Shown one piece after another: positions 18,887 to 29,670 of a stretch of DNA of 64,000 nucleotides. The translations under genes were made by a program, and so were the position numbers. Source of the DNA: JARFPW01 sp035464655 (lineage in GTDB: Bacteria; Gemmatimonadota; Gemmatimonadetes; Palauibacterales; Palauibacteraceae); NCBI GenBank assembly GCA_035464655.1, contig DATHRZ010000130.1:6565-70564 (forward strand), read 5' to 3'. Position 1 is the first letter of the stretch. The number at the start of each line of letters is the position of its first letter. A model generated the notes under the pieces. It was given only the letters and a program-made list of their open reading frames with translations. It had not been told where the DNA came from and searched no databases.

Positions 18887-20491
18887 TCAGCTCTCGATGT
18901 CGTATTCCTTGAGCTTGCGGTAGAGCGTCCGCTCGCCGATCCCGAGCCGCTCGGCGGCGCGGCGACGGTTTCCGTCGACCTCGTCGAGCGCAATCGTGAT
19001 GGCGGCGCGCTCGATGTCGGCCATCGTCATGTCGGGCTCGAGGCGAATCGTCGGCGCGGGCTCGTCGGTCTCGTCGGTCTCGTCCTCGCCACCGCGCACC
19101 TCGATGGGCGCGAGAGCCGCTTCGATCGAACGGCCGGCGGGCACCGGCATGTCCCCCGTGTCCTCCCATCCGTCGTCCGCCCGCTCGGCGTGGCGCCGAC
19201 GAAACCGCTCGAATTCCGCGCGTAGATCCTCCAGGTCGATCTTCATCTCGACCAGCGTGCGAAACAAGAACTCCATCTGGGGCAGCTGGCCGACCGACTC
19301 GTCGTCCGTCGGCACTGGCTGCCGGTCGGACAGCCGCTCGCCGCTCCGCAGCGGAATCAGCGCCCGGCCGCTGGTTTCGCGAACGGTCAGGGGAATGTCG
19401 TCGGCCTGGATCACCTCACCCGGCGCCAGAACGACCATCGATTCGACGAGATTCCGGAGCTCGCGGATGTTCCCTGGCCACTCGTAGTCGAGCAGGATCT
19501 GCATGGCTTCGGGCGACAACCCCTTGAACTCGCGGTCGTGCGTGCGGCTGAACTCGTCGATGAAGCGCCGGATGAGCAGGGGGATGTCGCTGCGCCGCTC
19601 GCGCAGTGGTGGCAACTGAACGGCCAGCACGTTGAGCCGATAGTAGAGGTCCTTCCGGAAGCTCCCCCGACGAACCGCCTCGCGCAGATCCTGGTTCGTG
19701 GCGGCGATGACCCGCACACGCACCTCGATCTCGGAGTCGCCGCCGACCCGCATGAATCGCTTCGACTCGAGCACCCTCAGGAGCCGCGTCTGTAGCAGCA
19801 GGGGCATCTCGCCGATCTCGTCCAGCAGCAGCGACCCGCCGTCGGCCAGCTCGAACATGCCCTTGCGGCGTGAGCTGGCCCCCGTGAACGCTCCCTTCTC
19901 GTGGCCGAACAGCTCGCTCTCGAGCAACGACTCGGGGATCGCCGCGCAGTTCACCGCGATGAACGGACCGCCACGCCGCGCCGACAGCGAATGGATGGCG
20001 CGCGCGACGAGCTCCTTGCCGGTTCCGCTTTCCCCGGTGACGAGAACGGTCGACTGAACCTGGGCGATCGTGCTGATGCGTCCGAGCACCTCGCGGATCC
20101 CGTCGGTGCGCCCGAGGATGCCCGTCGCCAGCTGCAGCTCGAAGCGCTCGATCTCCTGGGCGAGGGCGACCTGAACCTCGGCCGGCTCGATCGGGGTGGT
20201 CAGGACCACGTCTGCTTCGAGCTCCGCCGCCGCCGAGGCGTCGGCGGGCTCGACCACGGCCACGACCGGCGGACGCGGGATGCGGGAAGCGAGCTGGGCG
20301 ATCGCCCGCCTGACGGACCGCGAGGCCGGATCGCCCGTCAGGACCAGCGCCAGGGTGTCCTCACCGCGGAGCCGGCGTTCGATGGCGCCCAGGTCGGCCA
20401 GGATCTCGGCGTCGTGGCCATCGGCCGCCGCCGCTTCGCGAACCCGCACGGCGGTCTCGACGTGGGCATCGTGGATGAATACGCGAGCCAC
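18887..20491 (-). CDS. Sigma-54-dependent transcriptional activator with degenerate receiver domain
   Basis: A 534-residue enhancer-binding protein. The central AAA+ domain has Walker A GESGTGKE (153-160), the sigma-54 contact loop GAFTGA (200-205) and a LLLDEIGEM Walker B. The C-terminus is a Fis-type helix-turn-helix (NRRRAAERLGIGERTLYRKL). The N-terminal 120 residues have the layout of a response-regulator receiver, but Thr52 occupies the phospho-acceptor position (ALVLTGD) and Thr99 replaces the conserved Lys (VVLTTP), so phosphorylation control is unlikely. GTG 20491 is the start, 1 base after the mogA stop, with GGGAG upstream. Targets are unknown. Confidence 0.9.
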   Translation of the reverse strand: MARVFIHDAHVETAVRVREAAAADGHDAEILADLGAIERRLRGEDTLALVLTGDPASRSVRRAIAQLASRIPRPPVVAVVEPADASAAAELEADVVLTTPIEPAEVQVALAQEIERFELQLATGILGRTDGIREVLGRISTIAQVQSTVLVTGESGTGKELVARAIHSLSARRGGPFIAVNCAAIPESLLESELFGHEKGAFTGASSRRKGMFELADGGSLLLDEIGEMPLLLQTRLLRVLESKRFMRVGGDSEIEVRVRVIAATNQDLREAVRRGSFRKDLYYRLNVLAVQLPPLRERRSDIPLLIRRFIDEFSRTHDREFKGLSPEAMQILLDYEWPGNIRELRNLVESMVVLAPGEVIQADDIPLTVRETSGRALIPLRSGERLSDRQPVPTDDESVGQLPQMEFLFRTLVEMKIDLEDLRAEFERFRRRHAERADDGWEDTGDMPVPAGRSIEAALAPIEVRGGEDETDETDEPAPTIRLEPDMTMADIERAAITIALDEVDGNRRRAAERLGIGERTLYRKLKEYDIES

Positions 20492-20492
20492 G

Positions 20493-21002
20493 TCAGTCTC
20501 CCGATTCGTGGTCGGTGACCGTCCCCGACAGGAGCGACGTGGCGTGACGGACCAGCGGTGACAGGACGGCGAGCCCATCTTCGACGCCGCTCGGACTGCC
20601 GGGGAGGTTTACGATCAGTGTGGCGCCGCGCGTTCCCGCGACGCCCCGGCCGAGCGCGGCGTACGGCGTCTTCCCCCGGCCGGCCGTGCGCAGGGCCTCG
20701 GCGATTCCCGGCGCCTTCCGCTCGATGGCCGCGAGCGTCGCTTCCGGCGTTCGATCGCGCGCCGTGAGCCCCGTACCCCCCGTCGTCAGCACCAGATCGC
20801 AGGCGCCTTCGTCGGCCCAGCGAACGAGGGTCGACGTGAGCGGCAGCGCGTCGTCGGGAACGACGTCTCGGCGCGTCACCTCGAAGCCCTCGGCGAGCGC
20901 CCACGCCTCGATACGCTTGCCGGACGTATCCTCGCGCGTGCCGCCGGCCACGCCGTCGGACACGGTGAGGATGCCCACTCGTACGTCCCTCTGTTCACTC
21001 AC
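20493..21002 (-). CDS. MogA/MoaB-type molybdopterin adenylyltransferase
   Basis: A 169-residue MoCF-fold protein that adenylates molybdopterin before molybdate insertion. The family motifs are GILTVSDG near the N-terminus and LTTGGTGLTARDRTPEAT (about 92-109), with the C-terminal NLPGSPSGVEDGL. It could be MogA (catalytic) or a MoaB-like protein; the two are hard to separate by eye. No other molybdenum-cofactor genes are in the window. Its start overlaps the gcvT stop by 4 bp. Confidence 0.87.
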   Translation of the reverse strand: MSEQRDVRVGILTVSDGVAGGTREDTSGKRIEAWALAEGFEVTRRDVVPDDALPLTSTLVRWADEGACDLVLTTGGTGLTARDRTPEATLAAIERKAPGIAEALRTAGRGKTPYAALGRGVAGTRGATLIVNLPGSPSGVEDGLAVLSPLVRHATSLLSGTVTDHESGD

Positions 21003-22108
21003 TTGCGCAGCGAACCCTCGGTGTAGAACGGGGGCGACACGACCTCCGCCGGCACCCCAGAATCGCGGATGAGCACCGCGATCTCCGTTCCCGGTCCCGC
21101 TTCGGCCGGCAGGTAGGTCGTTCCGATGCCGTCGCCCAGGGTCGGGCTCAGCGTACCACTCCGTACCCGGCCCCGTACCTCGCCGTCGAGCAACACGTCG
21201 TACCCGGGCCGCGGGAATCCACGCTCCAGGAGGCGGAAGCCGCGTAGACGGCGCGCCGGCCCTTCCTGCTTCTGACGGGCGAGGGCGTCTCGGCCGATGA
21301 AGTCACTCTTGTTCAGCTTGACGAGCCACCCGAGGCCGGCTTCGAGCGGGGTCGTCTCGTCGTCGAGGTCGTTTCCGTACAGCGCGTATCCCATTTCGAG
21401 CCGCAGGCTGTCGCGCGCCCCGAGCCCCGCGGGGATCAGTCCGGCCGGGGCTCCCGCCTCCAGGAGCGCGTCCCAGACGGCGCGCGCCCGCGGCCCCGGC
21501 AGGTAGAGCTCGAAGCCGTCCTCCCCCGTGTAACCGGTCCGGCTGATCACGCAAGGCGCGCCGGCCACGTGGCCCTGCCGGAACTGGTAGAAGCCGATCG
21601 GGTCGATCGGGTCCGTGCACAGTGGAGCCAGGATCTCCTGAGCCCGCGGTCCCTGGACCGCGATCAATGCGACGCCGTCGCTCTCGTCCTCGAGCCGTAC
21701 GTCGAACCGCGCCCCCTCGGAGCTGCAGTGCTTCCAGTCCTTCGCGCGATTCGCGGCGTTGACGACCAGCCGGAATCGGTCCTCGCCCAACCGGTAGACG
21801 AGCAGGTCGTCGATGATCCCGCCGTCCTCGTGGCACATCACGCTGTACTGGGCATCACCGACTTCGAGCGCCCGCGGATCGTTGCTCGTGATCCACGACA
21901 CGTAGTCCGTCGCGTCCGGCCCGGTGACCAGGAACTCGCCCATGTGCGATACGTCGAACAGGCCGGCCGCCGTACGAACGGCTTCGTGCTCGCGGCGGAT
22001 TCCGGTGGAATACTGCACGGGCATCGCGAAACCGGCGAACGGCACGATCTTCCCGCCGAGCTCCACGTGTGCATCGTACAGGGGGGTGCGTTGAAGGTCG
22101 TCGGACAT
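20999..22108 (-). CDS. gcvT: Aminomethyltransferase (glycine cleavage system T protein)
   Basis: The 369-residue T protein transfers the aminomethyl carbon from lipoyl-H protein to tetrahydrofolate, releasing ammonia. Family features include the N-terminal LYDAHVELGGKIVPFAGFAMPVQY, DVSHMGEFLVTGPDA, the ISRTGYTGEDGFELYLP signature and the C-terminal OB-like domain (about 285-369). gcvH and gcvP are not adjacent. It lies 54 bp after hslU in the same direction and overlaps mogA. Its folate chemistry has a loose link with trmFO upstream. Confidence 0.95.
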   Translation of the reverse strand: MSDDLQRTPLYDAHVELGGKIVPFAGFAMPVQYSTGIRREHEAVRTAAGLFDVSHMGEFLVTGPDATDYVSWITSNDPRALEVGDAQYSVMCHEDGGIIDDLLVYRLGEDRFRLVVNAANRAKDWKHCSSEGARFDVRLEDESDGVALIAVQGPRAQEILAPLCTDPIDPIGFYQFRQGHVAGAPCVISRTGYTGEDGFELYLPGPRARAVWDALLEAGAPAGLIPAGLGARDSLRLEMGYALYGNDLDDETTPLEAGLGWLVKLNKSDFIGRDALARQKQEGPARRLRGFRLLERGFPRPGYDVLLDGEVRGRVRSGTLSPTLGDGIGTTYLPAEAGPGTEIAVLIRDSGVPAEVVSPPFYTEGSLRK

Positions 22109-22162
22109 CGGTTCACTCGTCTGGTTGGGGAGCCGGCGCCGGCTAGAAGGATCGCCGACCGG

Positions 22163-23607
<1,445 letters not shown>

Positions 23608-23611
<4 letters not shown>

Positions 23612-24177
23612 GCCTCGTCCTCCGTGGGCAGTTCGAGCACTGTGAGCCGGTCGTTCGTGTACACGCAGATCTCCGCCGCGATGCGCATCGCCGATCGCAC
23701 GACGTCGCCCGCCGGCATGTCGGTGTGGGCGACGAGGGCCCGCGCGGCGGCCAGGGCGTAGCTGCCGCCCGAGCCGATCGCCAGGATGCCGTCGTCGGGC
23801 TCGATGACCTCTCCCGTGCCCGATATCAACAGGCTGCGCTGGCGGTCGGCTACCAGGAGAAGCGCCTCGAGGCGCCGCAGGTAGCGGTCGCTGCGCCAGG
23901 CCTTGGCGAGCTCGACGGCGGCGCGCGTCAGGTTGCCCGGGTGCCGTTCGAGTTGTGTCTCGAACGTCTCGAACAGGTTCATCGCGTCCGCCACGCCGCC
24001 GGCGAACCCCGCCAGGATCTCGCCGCCCTTCATCCGGCGCACCTTCACGGCGCCGCCTTTGACGATTTCGTCGTTCATCGACACCTGGCCGTCGCCGGCG
24101 ATGGCCACGCGCCCGTCTCTCCGGACACAAAGGATCGTCGTGGCATGCATGCGACCGCCGCCCATTGATTCAGTCAT
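23608..24177 (-). CDS. hslV: HslV, threonine peptidase subunit of the HslUV protease
   Basis: The 189-residue proteasome-like subunit is predicted to mature by cleavage before Thr13 (MHA/TTILCVRR), exposing the catalytic threonine. Downstream motifs GDGQVSMN and KVRRMKGGEILAGFAGGVADA are typical. The ATG at 24177 overlaps the xerC stop by 4 bp; internal ATGs at residues 5 and 10 would also work because the segment is removed. It pairs with the adjacent hslU. Confidence 0.96.
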
Positions 24178-25136
24178 TCGGCCCGTGGGTGCGCCATCCG
24201 GTACTGCTGGATGAGACGCTCCTTCGAAGTGTGTGTGTAGATGCGGGTGGTCGAGAGGCTCGCGTGCCCGAGCAGCTCCTTGACGGCCATCAGGTCGGCC
24301 CCCTCGTCGAGCAGGTGCGTCGCGAAGCTGTGCCGGAGGGCGTGCGGCGACAGCGTCTCGCCGTCCGCGGCGCGAGACAGGCGTGCGCCGACGACGCGCT
24401 GGATCTGGCGCCGCGACAGGCGGCCGCCGCGTTCGGACAGAAACAGCGGCCCGTCGGCGGCCGGCGAGCGTCCCGACGCGGCCAGGTAGCGCTGCACGGC
24501 CGACACGGCGGCCGAGCCCAGCGGCACGATCCGCTCCTTGCGCCCCTTACCCAGCACCCGCACGAGTCCGCGCTCGCCGTCGACGTCGCCCACGTCCAGC
24601 CCGTGAAGCTCGGCCAGGCGGAGTCCCGCCGAGTAGAGGACCTCGAGCAAAGCGCTGTCTCGTTCGGCGGCAGGCGATTCCGTCGCCTCGTCCGGTTCGA
24701 ACAGGACGTCGATCTGCCGGCGGGTCAGGAAGGCCGGCAGCCGCCGGCCCGACGAGCCCGCCTGCACCAGGCGGGCCGGACTCTCGTCGCGCCGGCCCGT
24801 ACGCTGGAGGAAGCCAAAGAACACCCGCAAGGTGGAGAGCTTTCGGGCGATCGTGCTGTCGGCCCGTCCGAGCTCGTCCAGCTCGCCCAGCCAGGCCCGT
24901 ACGGCGAGCCGGTCGATGTCGGTCCACGACCAGTCGCGCTCGCCCATCCACTCGTCGACGAAGTCGGAGAACTGGGCGAGGTCGCGCTCGTAGGCCTCGA
25001 CCGTATGCGGCGACAGACGACGCTCGCTGGCCAGCCAGCGGACGAAGTCGGCGGCGACGGCGGCTCGATCCGCCGAGCCGCCGGATTCGCCGCGACCGTC
25101 GTCGGCTCCGTGCTCGCGCCCGGCGGCGGCGTTCAC
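24174..25136 (-). CDS. xerC: Site-specific tyrosine recombinase of the XerC/XerD type
   Basis: A 320-residue recombinase that resolves chromosome dimers at dif. The N-terminal SAM-like core-binding domain (about 25-115) is followed by the catalytic domain with Arg173 (SAGLRLAEL), a lysine in LGKGRKERIVPL (197-201), His265 and Arg268 (HALRHSFATHLL), His291 (GHASLSTT) and the nucleophile Tyr300 (RIYTHT). The GTG at 25136 overlaps the trmFO stop. Housekeeping context (topA, trmFO, hslVU) argues for a Xer protein rather than a mobile-element integrase. XerC and XerD cannot be told apart by eye. Confidence 0.92.
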   Translation of the reverse strand: MNAAAGREHGADDGRGESGGSADRAAVAADFVRWLASERRLSPHTVEAYERDLAQFSDFVDEWMGERDWSWTDIDRLAVRAWLGELDELGRADSTIARKLSTLRVFFGFLQRTGRRDESPARLVQAGSSGRRLPAFLTRRQIDVLFEPDEATESPAAERDSALLEVLYSAGLRLAELHGLDVGDVDGERGLVRVLGKGRKERIVPLGSAAVSAVQRYLAASGRSPAADGPLFLSERGGRLSRRQIQRVVGARLSRAADGETLSPHALRHSFATHLLDEGADLMAVKELLGHASLSTTRIYTHTSKERLIQQYRMAHPRAE

Positions 25137-26470
25137 GCGACCTCCGCGGCGGGCCGGCCGACGACTTCGCCCGCCCAGGTCTCGGCGTCGGCCAGGGCCC
25201 GAGCCCCGAGCGCGGCCCGCCGCGCCTTCCGTCCGCCCCGAACTTTCTCCGCCGGCGCATCGAGCAGACCGAAGTTCGCGTTCATCGGCTGAAAATGCTC
25301 GGGGTCGGCTTCGCGCAGGTAGCGGTACAGGCCGCCGAGCATCGTCGTGGTCGGCGGTGTCACCGGCTCTCCGGCGCCGAGCAGCCTGTGCAGGTTGATC
25401 GCGGCCAGGAGGCCGCTGGCGATCGACTCGGTGTAGCCTTCCACGCCCGTGAGCTGGCCCGCGAAGATCAGGTCCGGGCGACCCGTTGGGGCCCCGTACG
25501 CCGTCAGGCCGGCCGGGAAGTTCAGGTACGTGTTCCGATGGATCGACCCGTAGCGCAGGAATTCCGCCTGCTCGAGGCCCGGGATCATGCGAAACACGCG
25601 CTCCTGCTCGCCGATCTTCAGCCGGGTCTGGAATCCGACGAGGTTCCACATCTGGCCGGCGCGATCCTCCATCCTCAGCTGTGCGACGGCGTGGTACTGC
25701 TCGCCGGTGTGCGGGTCGAGCAGGCCGACCGGCCGCAGCGGCCCGTGCGCCAGGGTTTGCCGGCCGCGCCGTGCCATCACCTCGATCGGCAGACAGCCCT
25801 CGAAATACGGTACGGCGTCCCAGTCGTGCCCCTCGTACACGTCGGCTTCGAGCAGGGCGTCGATGAACGCCTCGTAGCGCTCGCGGTCGAACGGGCAATT
25901 CAGGTAGTCCGCCTCGCCCTTGTCGTAGCGCGACGCCGCGAACACGACGGCGTCGTCGATCGACTCGCGCGAGAAGATCGGCGCGATCGCGTCGAAGAAC
26001 GCGAGATGGCGCTCGCCGAGCAGCCGGCGGATGTCGGCCGACAGCGCGTCGGACGTGAGGGGGCCGGTGGCCACGATCGCAGGGCCCTCGGGCACGCTCG
26101 CCACCTCGCCGGCAACGATCTCGATGCGCGGGTGCGCGGTGATACGTCGGGTCACTTCGGCGCCGAACAGCCGCCGGTCGACGGCCAGCGCCGTGCCTGC
26201 GGGCACGCGGCACGCATCGGCGACCTCGAGCAGCATGCAACCGAGTCGGCGCATCTCCGCCTTGAGGATTCCGTGCGCGGTATCCAGCGCCTCGGACTTG
26301 AACGAGTTCGTACACACGATCTCGGCCAGGTCGCCGGTCTGATGCGCCGGCGTCGAACGCCCGGGCCGCATCTCGTGCAGTCGCACCTCGTGGCCGCGCT
26401 CTGCGAGCTGCCAGGCGGCCTCGGACCCCGCGAGGCCGCCACCGACCACGTCGACCGTCGGACGGGTCAT
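25133..26470 (-). CDS. trmFO: Folate- and FAD-dependent tRNA (uracil-54-C5) methyltransferase
   Basis: TrmFO makes ribothymidine-54 in tRNA using methylenetetrahydrofolate and FADH2 instead of SAM. The 445-residue flavoprotein has the N-terminal dinucleotide fold VDVVGGGLAGSEAAWQLAERG, the conserved cysteine motif EIVCTNSFKSEAL and C-terminal motifs LIFAGQLTGVEGYTESIASG and PTTTMLGGLYRYL. Its ATG overlaps the topA stop by 4 bp and its stop overlaps xerC. The order topA-trmFO(gid)-xerC-hslV-hslU matches the well-known Firmicutes cluster. Confidence 0.96.
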   Translation of the reverse strand: MTRPTVDVVGGGLAGSEAAWQLAERGHEVRLHEMRPGRSTPAHQTGDLAEIVCTNSFKSEALDTAHGILKAEMRRLGCMLLEVADACRVPAGTALAVDRRLFGAEVTRRITAHPRIEIVAGEVASVPEGPAIVATGPLTSDALSADIRRLLGERHLAFFDAIAPIFSRESIDDAVVFAASRYDKGEADYLNCPFDRERYEAFIDALLEADVYEGHDWDAVPYFEGCLPIEVMARRGRQTLAHGPLRPVGLLDPHTGEQYHAVAQLRMEDRAGQMWNLVGFQTRLKIGEQERVFRMIPGLEQAEFLRYGSIHRNTYLNFPAGLTAYGAPTGRPDLIFAGQLTGVEGYTESIASGLLAAINLHRLLGAGEPVTPPTTTMLGGLYRYLREADPEHFQPMNANFGLLDAPAEKVRGGRKARRAALGARALADAETWAGEVVGRPAAEVA

Positions 26471-29046
26471 TTCTTGCGGCCACCTCCGCGTCGCTTCCCC
26501 TTCCCGGCCTTGCCGGACGCGACCTTCTCGGCCCGCTCGGCGATGAGCTCCACCGCCTGCTCCAGCGTGACGTCGGCCGGTGAAGCGCCCCGGGGCAGCG
26601 ACGCGTTGATCTTTCCGTGCTTCACGTACGGACCGTAGCGGCCGTCGAACAGCTTTATCGGCTCGCCGTCGTCCGGATGCGGGCCGATCTCGCGCAGCGG
26701 CTCCCGGCCGCGACGGCCGCGCTTCGGCTCGCGCAGCAGTTCCATCGCGCGATCGAGATCGACGGTGAACACGTCATCGCCTTCCTTGAGCGACCGATAG
26801 TCCTTCTTGTGCACGACGTACGGGCCGTACGGACCGAGGCCGGCCAGCACGGGCTCACCGCTGTCGGGGTGCGGCCCGAGCTCGCGCGGGAGCGAGAGCA
26901 GCGCGAGGGCCGCCTCGAGGTCGACGTCTTCGATCTTCGTGCCGTCGGGAATCGAGGCCCGTTTGGGCTTCGGACCGTCCTCTTCCTGTTCGCCGAGCTG
27001 CACGAAGGGTCCGAACCGGCCGACGAGCCGAAGCACGGGCTTGCCGGTTTCCGGATCCGCGCCGAGATCGTCGCTCGCCGCTTCCTTCTGCTCGATCAGC
27101 CGGCTCGCCACCTCGGGCGTCAGATCGGCGGGCGCGAGGTCTTCGGGCAGCGAGACGCGAATCGGATCCTCCTCGCCGGTATCCTGTTCGAGGAACGGGC
27201 CGTAGCGTCCGATCCGTACGCGCGACTCCATGTCGGAGAACTCGAGCGTCGACGCAGTGCGCGGATCGATCTGCTCCTCCCGCTCGGCGAGCCGGGCCTC
27301 GAATCCGCGGTCACCGCGATAGAACTGCTCGAGGAAGGTCCGCCAGTCTATCTCGCCGTCGGCGATCCGGTCCAGACCGCGCTCCATCTCCGACGTGAAG
27401 CCGATGTCGACCAGGTCTTCGAAGTGCTGTTCCAGCAGGGCCGTGACCGCGAAGGCCAGAAAAGTGGGGACGAGCTGCTGCCCTTCGATGCGTACGTATC
27501 CCCTGCCCTCCATCGTGCTGATGATCGACGCCGTGGTGCTGGGTCGGCCGATGCCCTCGTCTTCCAGAATTCCCGGAAACGCGCCCTGCGTGTAGCGTGC
27601 CGGGGGACGAGTGGTGTGGCCGTCGGGCTCGACGGACACGACCGTCGGCTCGTCGCCTTCGGCGAGCTCGGGCAGGAACACGTCGCGGTCGCCGAGCGCC
27701 GACTCGAGATCCTTCGCCCCCTCCATCCAGGCCCGCCGGTAACCGGCGAACTCGAGCGTGTGCCCCGTCGCCCGAAACTCCGCGTCGGCAGCCGCCAGGG
27801 TCACCGAGACGTGCTGCTGGATCTCGGCCGCCATCTGGCTGGCCAGGGTCCGCTTCCAGACCAGGTCGTACAGGGCGCCTTCCGCGCCGCGCAGCCCGAG
27901 CTGCTTCGCCGTCTTCATCTCCGTGCCGGCCGGGCGGATCGCCTCGTGGGCGAGCTGCGCGCCCTTCGTGGTCGTCGCATGGCTCCTGCGCTTCGGGCTC
28001 AGATAGGCGTCACCGTAGCGCGACCCGATCTCCCGCCGCACCGCCGTCACGGCACGGTCGGAGAGCTGGGTCGAGTCGGTTCGCAGATAGGTGATGTGCC
28101 CCGCCTCGTACAGGCGTTGCGCCACGCGCATCGTCTGGCTCGGCGACAGGTTGAGCCGACTGTTCGCCGCCTTCTGCAGCGTGGTCGTCTTGAACGGAGG
28201 CGGCGGGTTGGTGGACTTCTTCCGCCGCTCGACCGACGTGACGGCGAACACCTCGTCACGCAGGCGTCCGGCCAGGTCACTCGCCGCCGCCTCGTCGAGG
28301 CGTACGACGGCGCCCTCGTCCTTCAGCGCTCCCGTCTCTGGGTCGAAGTCCGCGCCGGAGGCGACTCGTTGGCCGCCGAGGGCCGCGAGCCGCGCGCTGA
28401 ACGACTTTCCGTGGCGCTCGAGCTCGGCCGTGAGATCCCAGTAGTCCGCCGACTTGAATCGGCGACGCTCGCGCTCGCGTTCCACCACGAGCCGCACGGC
28501 CACCGATTGCACTCGGCCGGCCGACAGAGACGTACCGCTGACCGGGTCTACCGGGGAAATCTTCTTCCATAGCAGGGGCGACAGGCCGTAGCCGACCAGC
28601 CGGTCGAGCACGCGTCGTGCCTGCTGGGCGTCGACCCGGTGCAGATCGATGTCTCCGGGATGCTCCATCGCCTCCATCACGGCCTCTCGCGTCACCTCGT
28701 TGAACGTGACGCGGCGGAAGCGCTCCGACGACCCGTCGTCGAACCCGAGCTGTCGGGCGATGTGGTAGCCGATCGCCTCTCCCTCGCGATCGGGGTCGGT
28801 GGCGATCAAGATGACGGAGGCGCCCTTCGCGGCCTTCTTGAGCTCCGCGATCACCTTCTTCTTCCCCCGCACGACCACGTATTCCGGCTCGAACCCGTGA
28901 TCCACGTCCACGGCGAGCCCCTTCTTGGGAAGGTCGATGATGTGACCGCCCGTGGCTGCCACTTCGTAGTCGGACCCGAGCCAGGGCCCGAGCAGGCGGG
29001 CCTTCTTGTCGGACTCGAGGATGACCAAGTACTTCTCGTTTGCCAT
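26467..29046 (-). CDS. topA: DNA topoisomerase I (type IA) with C-terminal GPYG repeats
   Basis: Relaxes negative supercoils. The 859-residue enzyme has the Toprim domain with DPDREGE (84-90) and the active-site tyrosine Tyr320 in ITYLRTDSTQLS. No Cys4 zinc fingers are visible at the C-terminus; instead residues from about 600 onward contain at least four repeats with an (L/I)GPHPD-GEP...GPYG/GPFV pattern, as in mycobacterial TopA. The tail is basic (GKRRGGGRKK). ATG 29046 is chosen over an upstream TTG at 29055. It follows aroK by 24 bp. Confidence 0.96.
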   Translation of the reverse strand: MANEKYLVILESDKKARLLGPWLGSDYEVAATGGHIIDLPKKGLAVDVDHGFEPEYVVVRGKKKVIAELKKAAKGASVILIATDPDREGEAIGYHIARQLGFDDGSSERFRRVTFNEVTREAVMEAMEHPGDIDLHRVDAQQARRVLDRLVGYGLSPLLWKKISPVDPVSGTSLSAGRVQSVAVRLVVERERERRRFKSADYWDLTAELERHGKSFSARLAALGGQRVASGADFDPETGALKDEGAVVRLDEAAASDLAGRLRDEVFAVTSVERRKKSTNPPPPFKTTTLQKAANSRLNLSPSQTMRVAQRLYEAGHITYLRTDSTQLSDRAVTAVRREIGSRYGDAYLSPKRRSHATTTKGAQLAHEAIRPAGTEMKTAKQLGLRGAEGALYDLVWKRTLASQMAAEIQQHVSVTLAAADAEFRATGHTLEFAGYRRAWMEGAKDLESALGDRDVFLPELAEGDEPTVVSVEPDGHTTRPPARYTQGAFPGILEDEGIGRPSTTASIISTMEGRGYVRIEGQQLVPTFLAFAVTALLEQHFEDLVDIGFTSEMERGLDRIADGEIDWRTFLEQFYRGDRGFEARLAEREEQIDPRTASTLEFSDMESRVRIGRYGPFLEQDTGEEDPIRVSLPEDLAPADLTPEVASRLIEQKEAASDDLGADPETGKPVLRLVGRFGPFVQLGEQEEDGPKPKRASIPDGTKIEDVDLEAALALLSLPRELGPHPDSGEPVLAGLGPYGPYVVHKKDYRSLKEGDDVFTVDLDRAMELLREPKRGRRGREPLREIGPHPDDGEPIKLFDGRYGPYVKHGKINASLPRGASPADVTLEQAVELIAERAEKVASGKAGKGKRRGGGRKK

Positions 29047-29070
29047 AACTCTCAATCTATCGTCAATGGT

Positions 29071-29670
29071 TCAGCGTGTTGTTCCGTCGTCGTCGATGCC
29101 CGCGTTGCCGGTGTCCGGCGCCAGCCCCGTCACGGCGGCGATCTCCCGGGCGACGTCATCCGGCGTCCGCTGCATCGTGTCTACGGTATACGTCGCCTCC
29201 CGATACGCGGGCAACCTCTCGGCGAGCAGCGCGGCCAGGCGAACCCCGGGGTCGACGGCGGCCAGCAGGGGGCGGCCGGCTGTTTCCGGCGCCAGGCGGC
29301 GCGCGGCTTCCGCCGGCGCGACGCTCAACCATACGGTCGTGGCCGTCGGAAGTGCCGCCCGGGCCGGTTGGTTCGCCATCCAGCCCCCGCCCGCCGCGAC
29401 GACGATATCCGGCGATTCGGCCGCGACCGTGGCGATATCGCGGGTCGCGCGGACCTCCAGATCCCGGAAGCCGGGCTCCCCCATTTCCGCGAATACCTCC
29501 CGAATGGGCCGGCCGACGCGCCGGCTGATCTCCTCGTCGAGATCGACGAACCGGAGGCCGCACAGCGCGGCCAGGTGCCGGCCGACGGTCGACTTCCCGG
29601 CGCCCATCAGCCCGACGAGAACGAGCGGGCCGGCTCGCCGCTTCGAGCGGCGCGGTAACTCGGCGCTCAA
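29071..29670 (-). CDS. aroK: Shikimate kinase
   Basis: Phosphorylates shikimate at O3 in the route to chorismate. The 199-residue kinase has Walker A GLMGAGKST (20-28), the shikimate-binding DLDEEI (Asp43, Asp45), and AAGGGW. Its C-terminus is about 25 residues longer than E. coli AroK and ends in a Asp/Gly-rich tail. The TTG start overlaps the aroC stop by 4 bp (TTGA), so it is coupled to the step two reactions later in the same pathway. aroB and aroA are not here. Confidence 0.94.
   Translation of the reverse strand: MSAELPRRSKRRAGPLVLVGLMGAGKSTVGRHLAALCGLRFVDLDEEISRRVGRPIREVFAEMGEPGFRDLEVRATRDIATVAAESPDIVVAAGGGWMANQPARAALPTATTVWLSVAPAEAARRLAPETAGRPLLAAVDPGVRLAALLAERLPAYREATYTVDTMQRTPDDVAREIAAVTGLAPDTGNAGIDDDGTTR

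Noticed and set aside
24174..25136. Tyrosine recombinase as a mobile-element integrase
   Set aside because: It is coupled inside a housekeeping operon, has standard XerC/D length and motifs, and no attachment repeats or phage genes are nearby.
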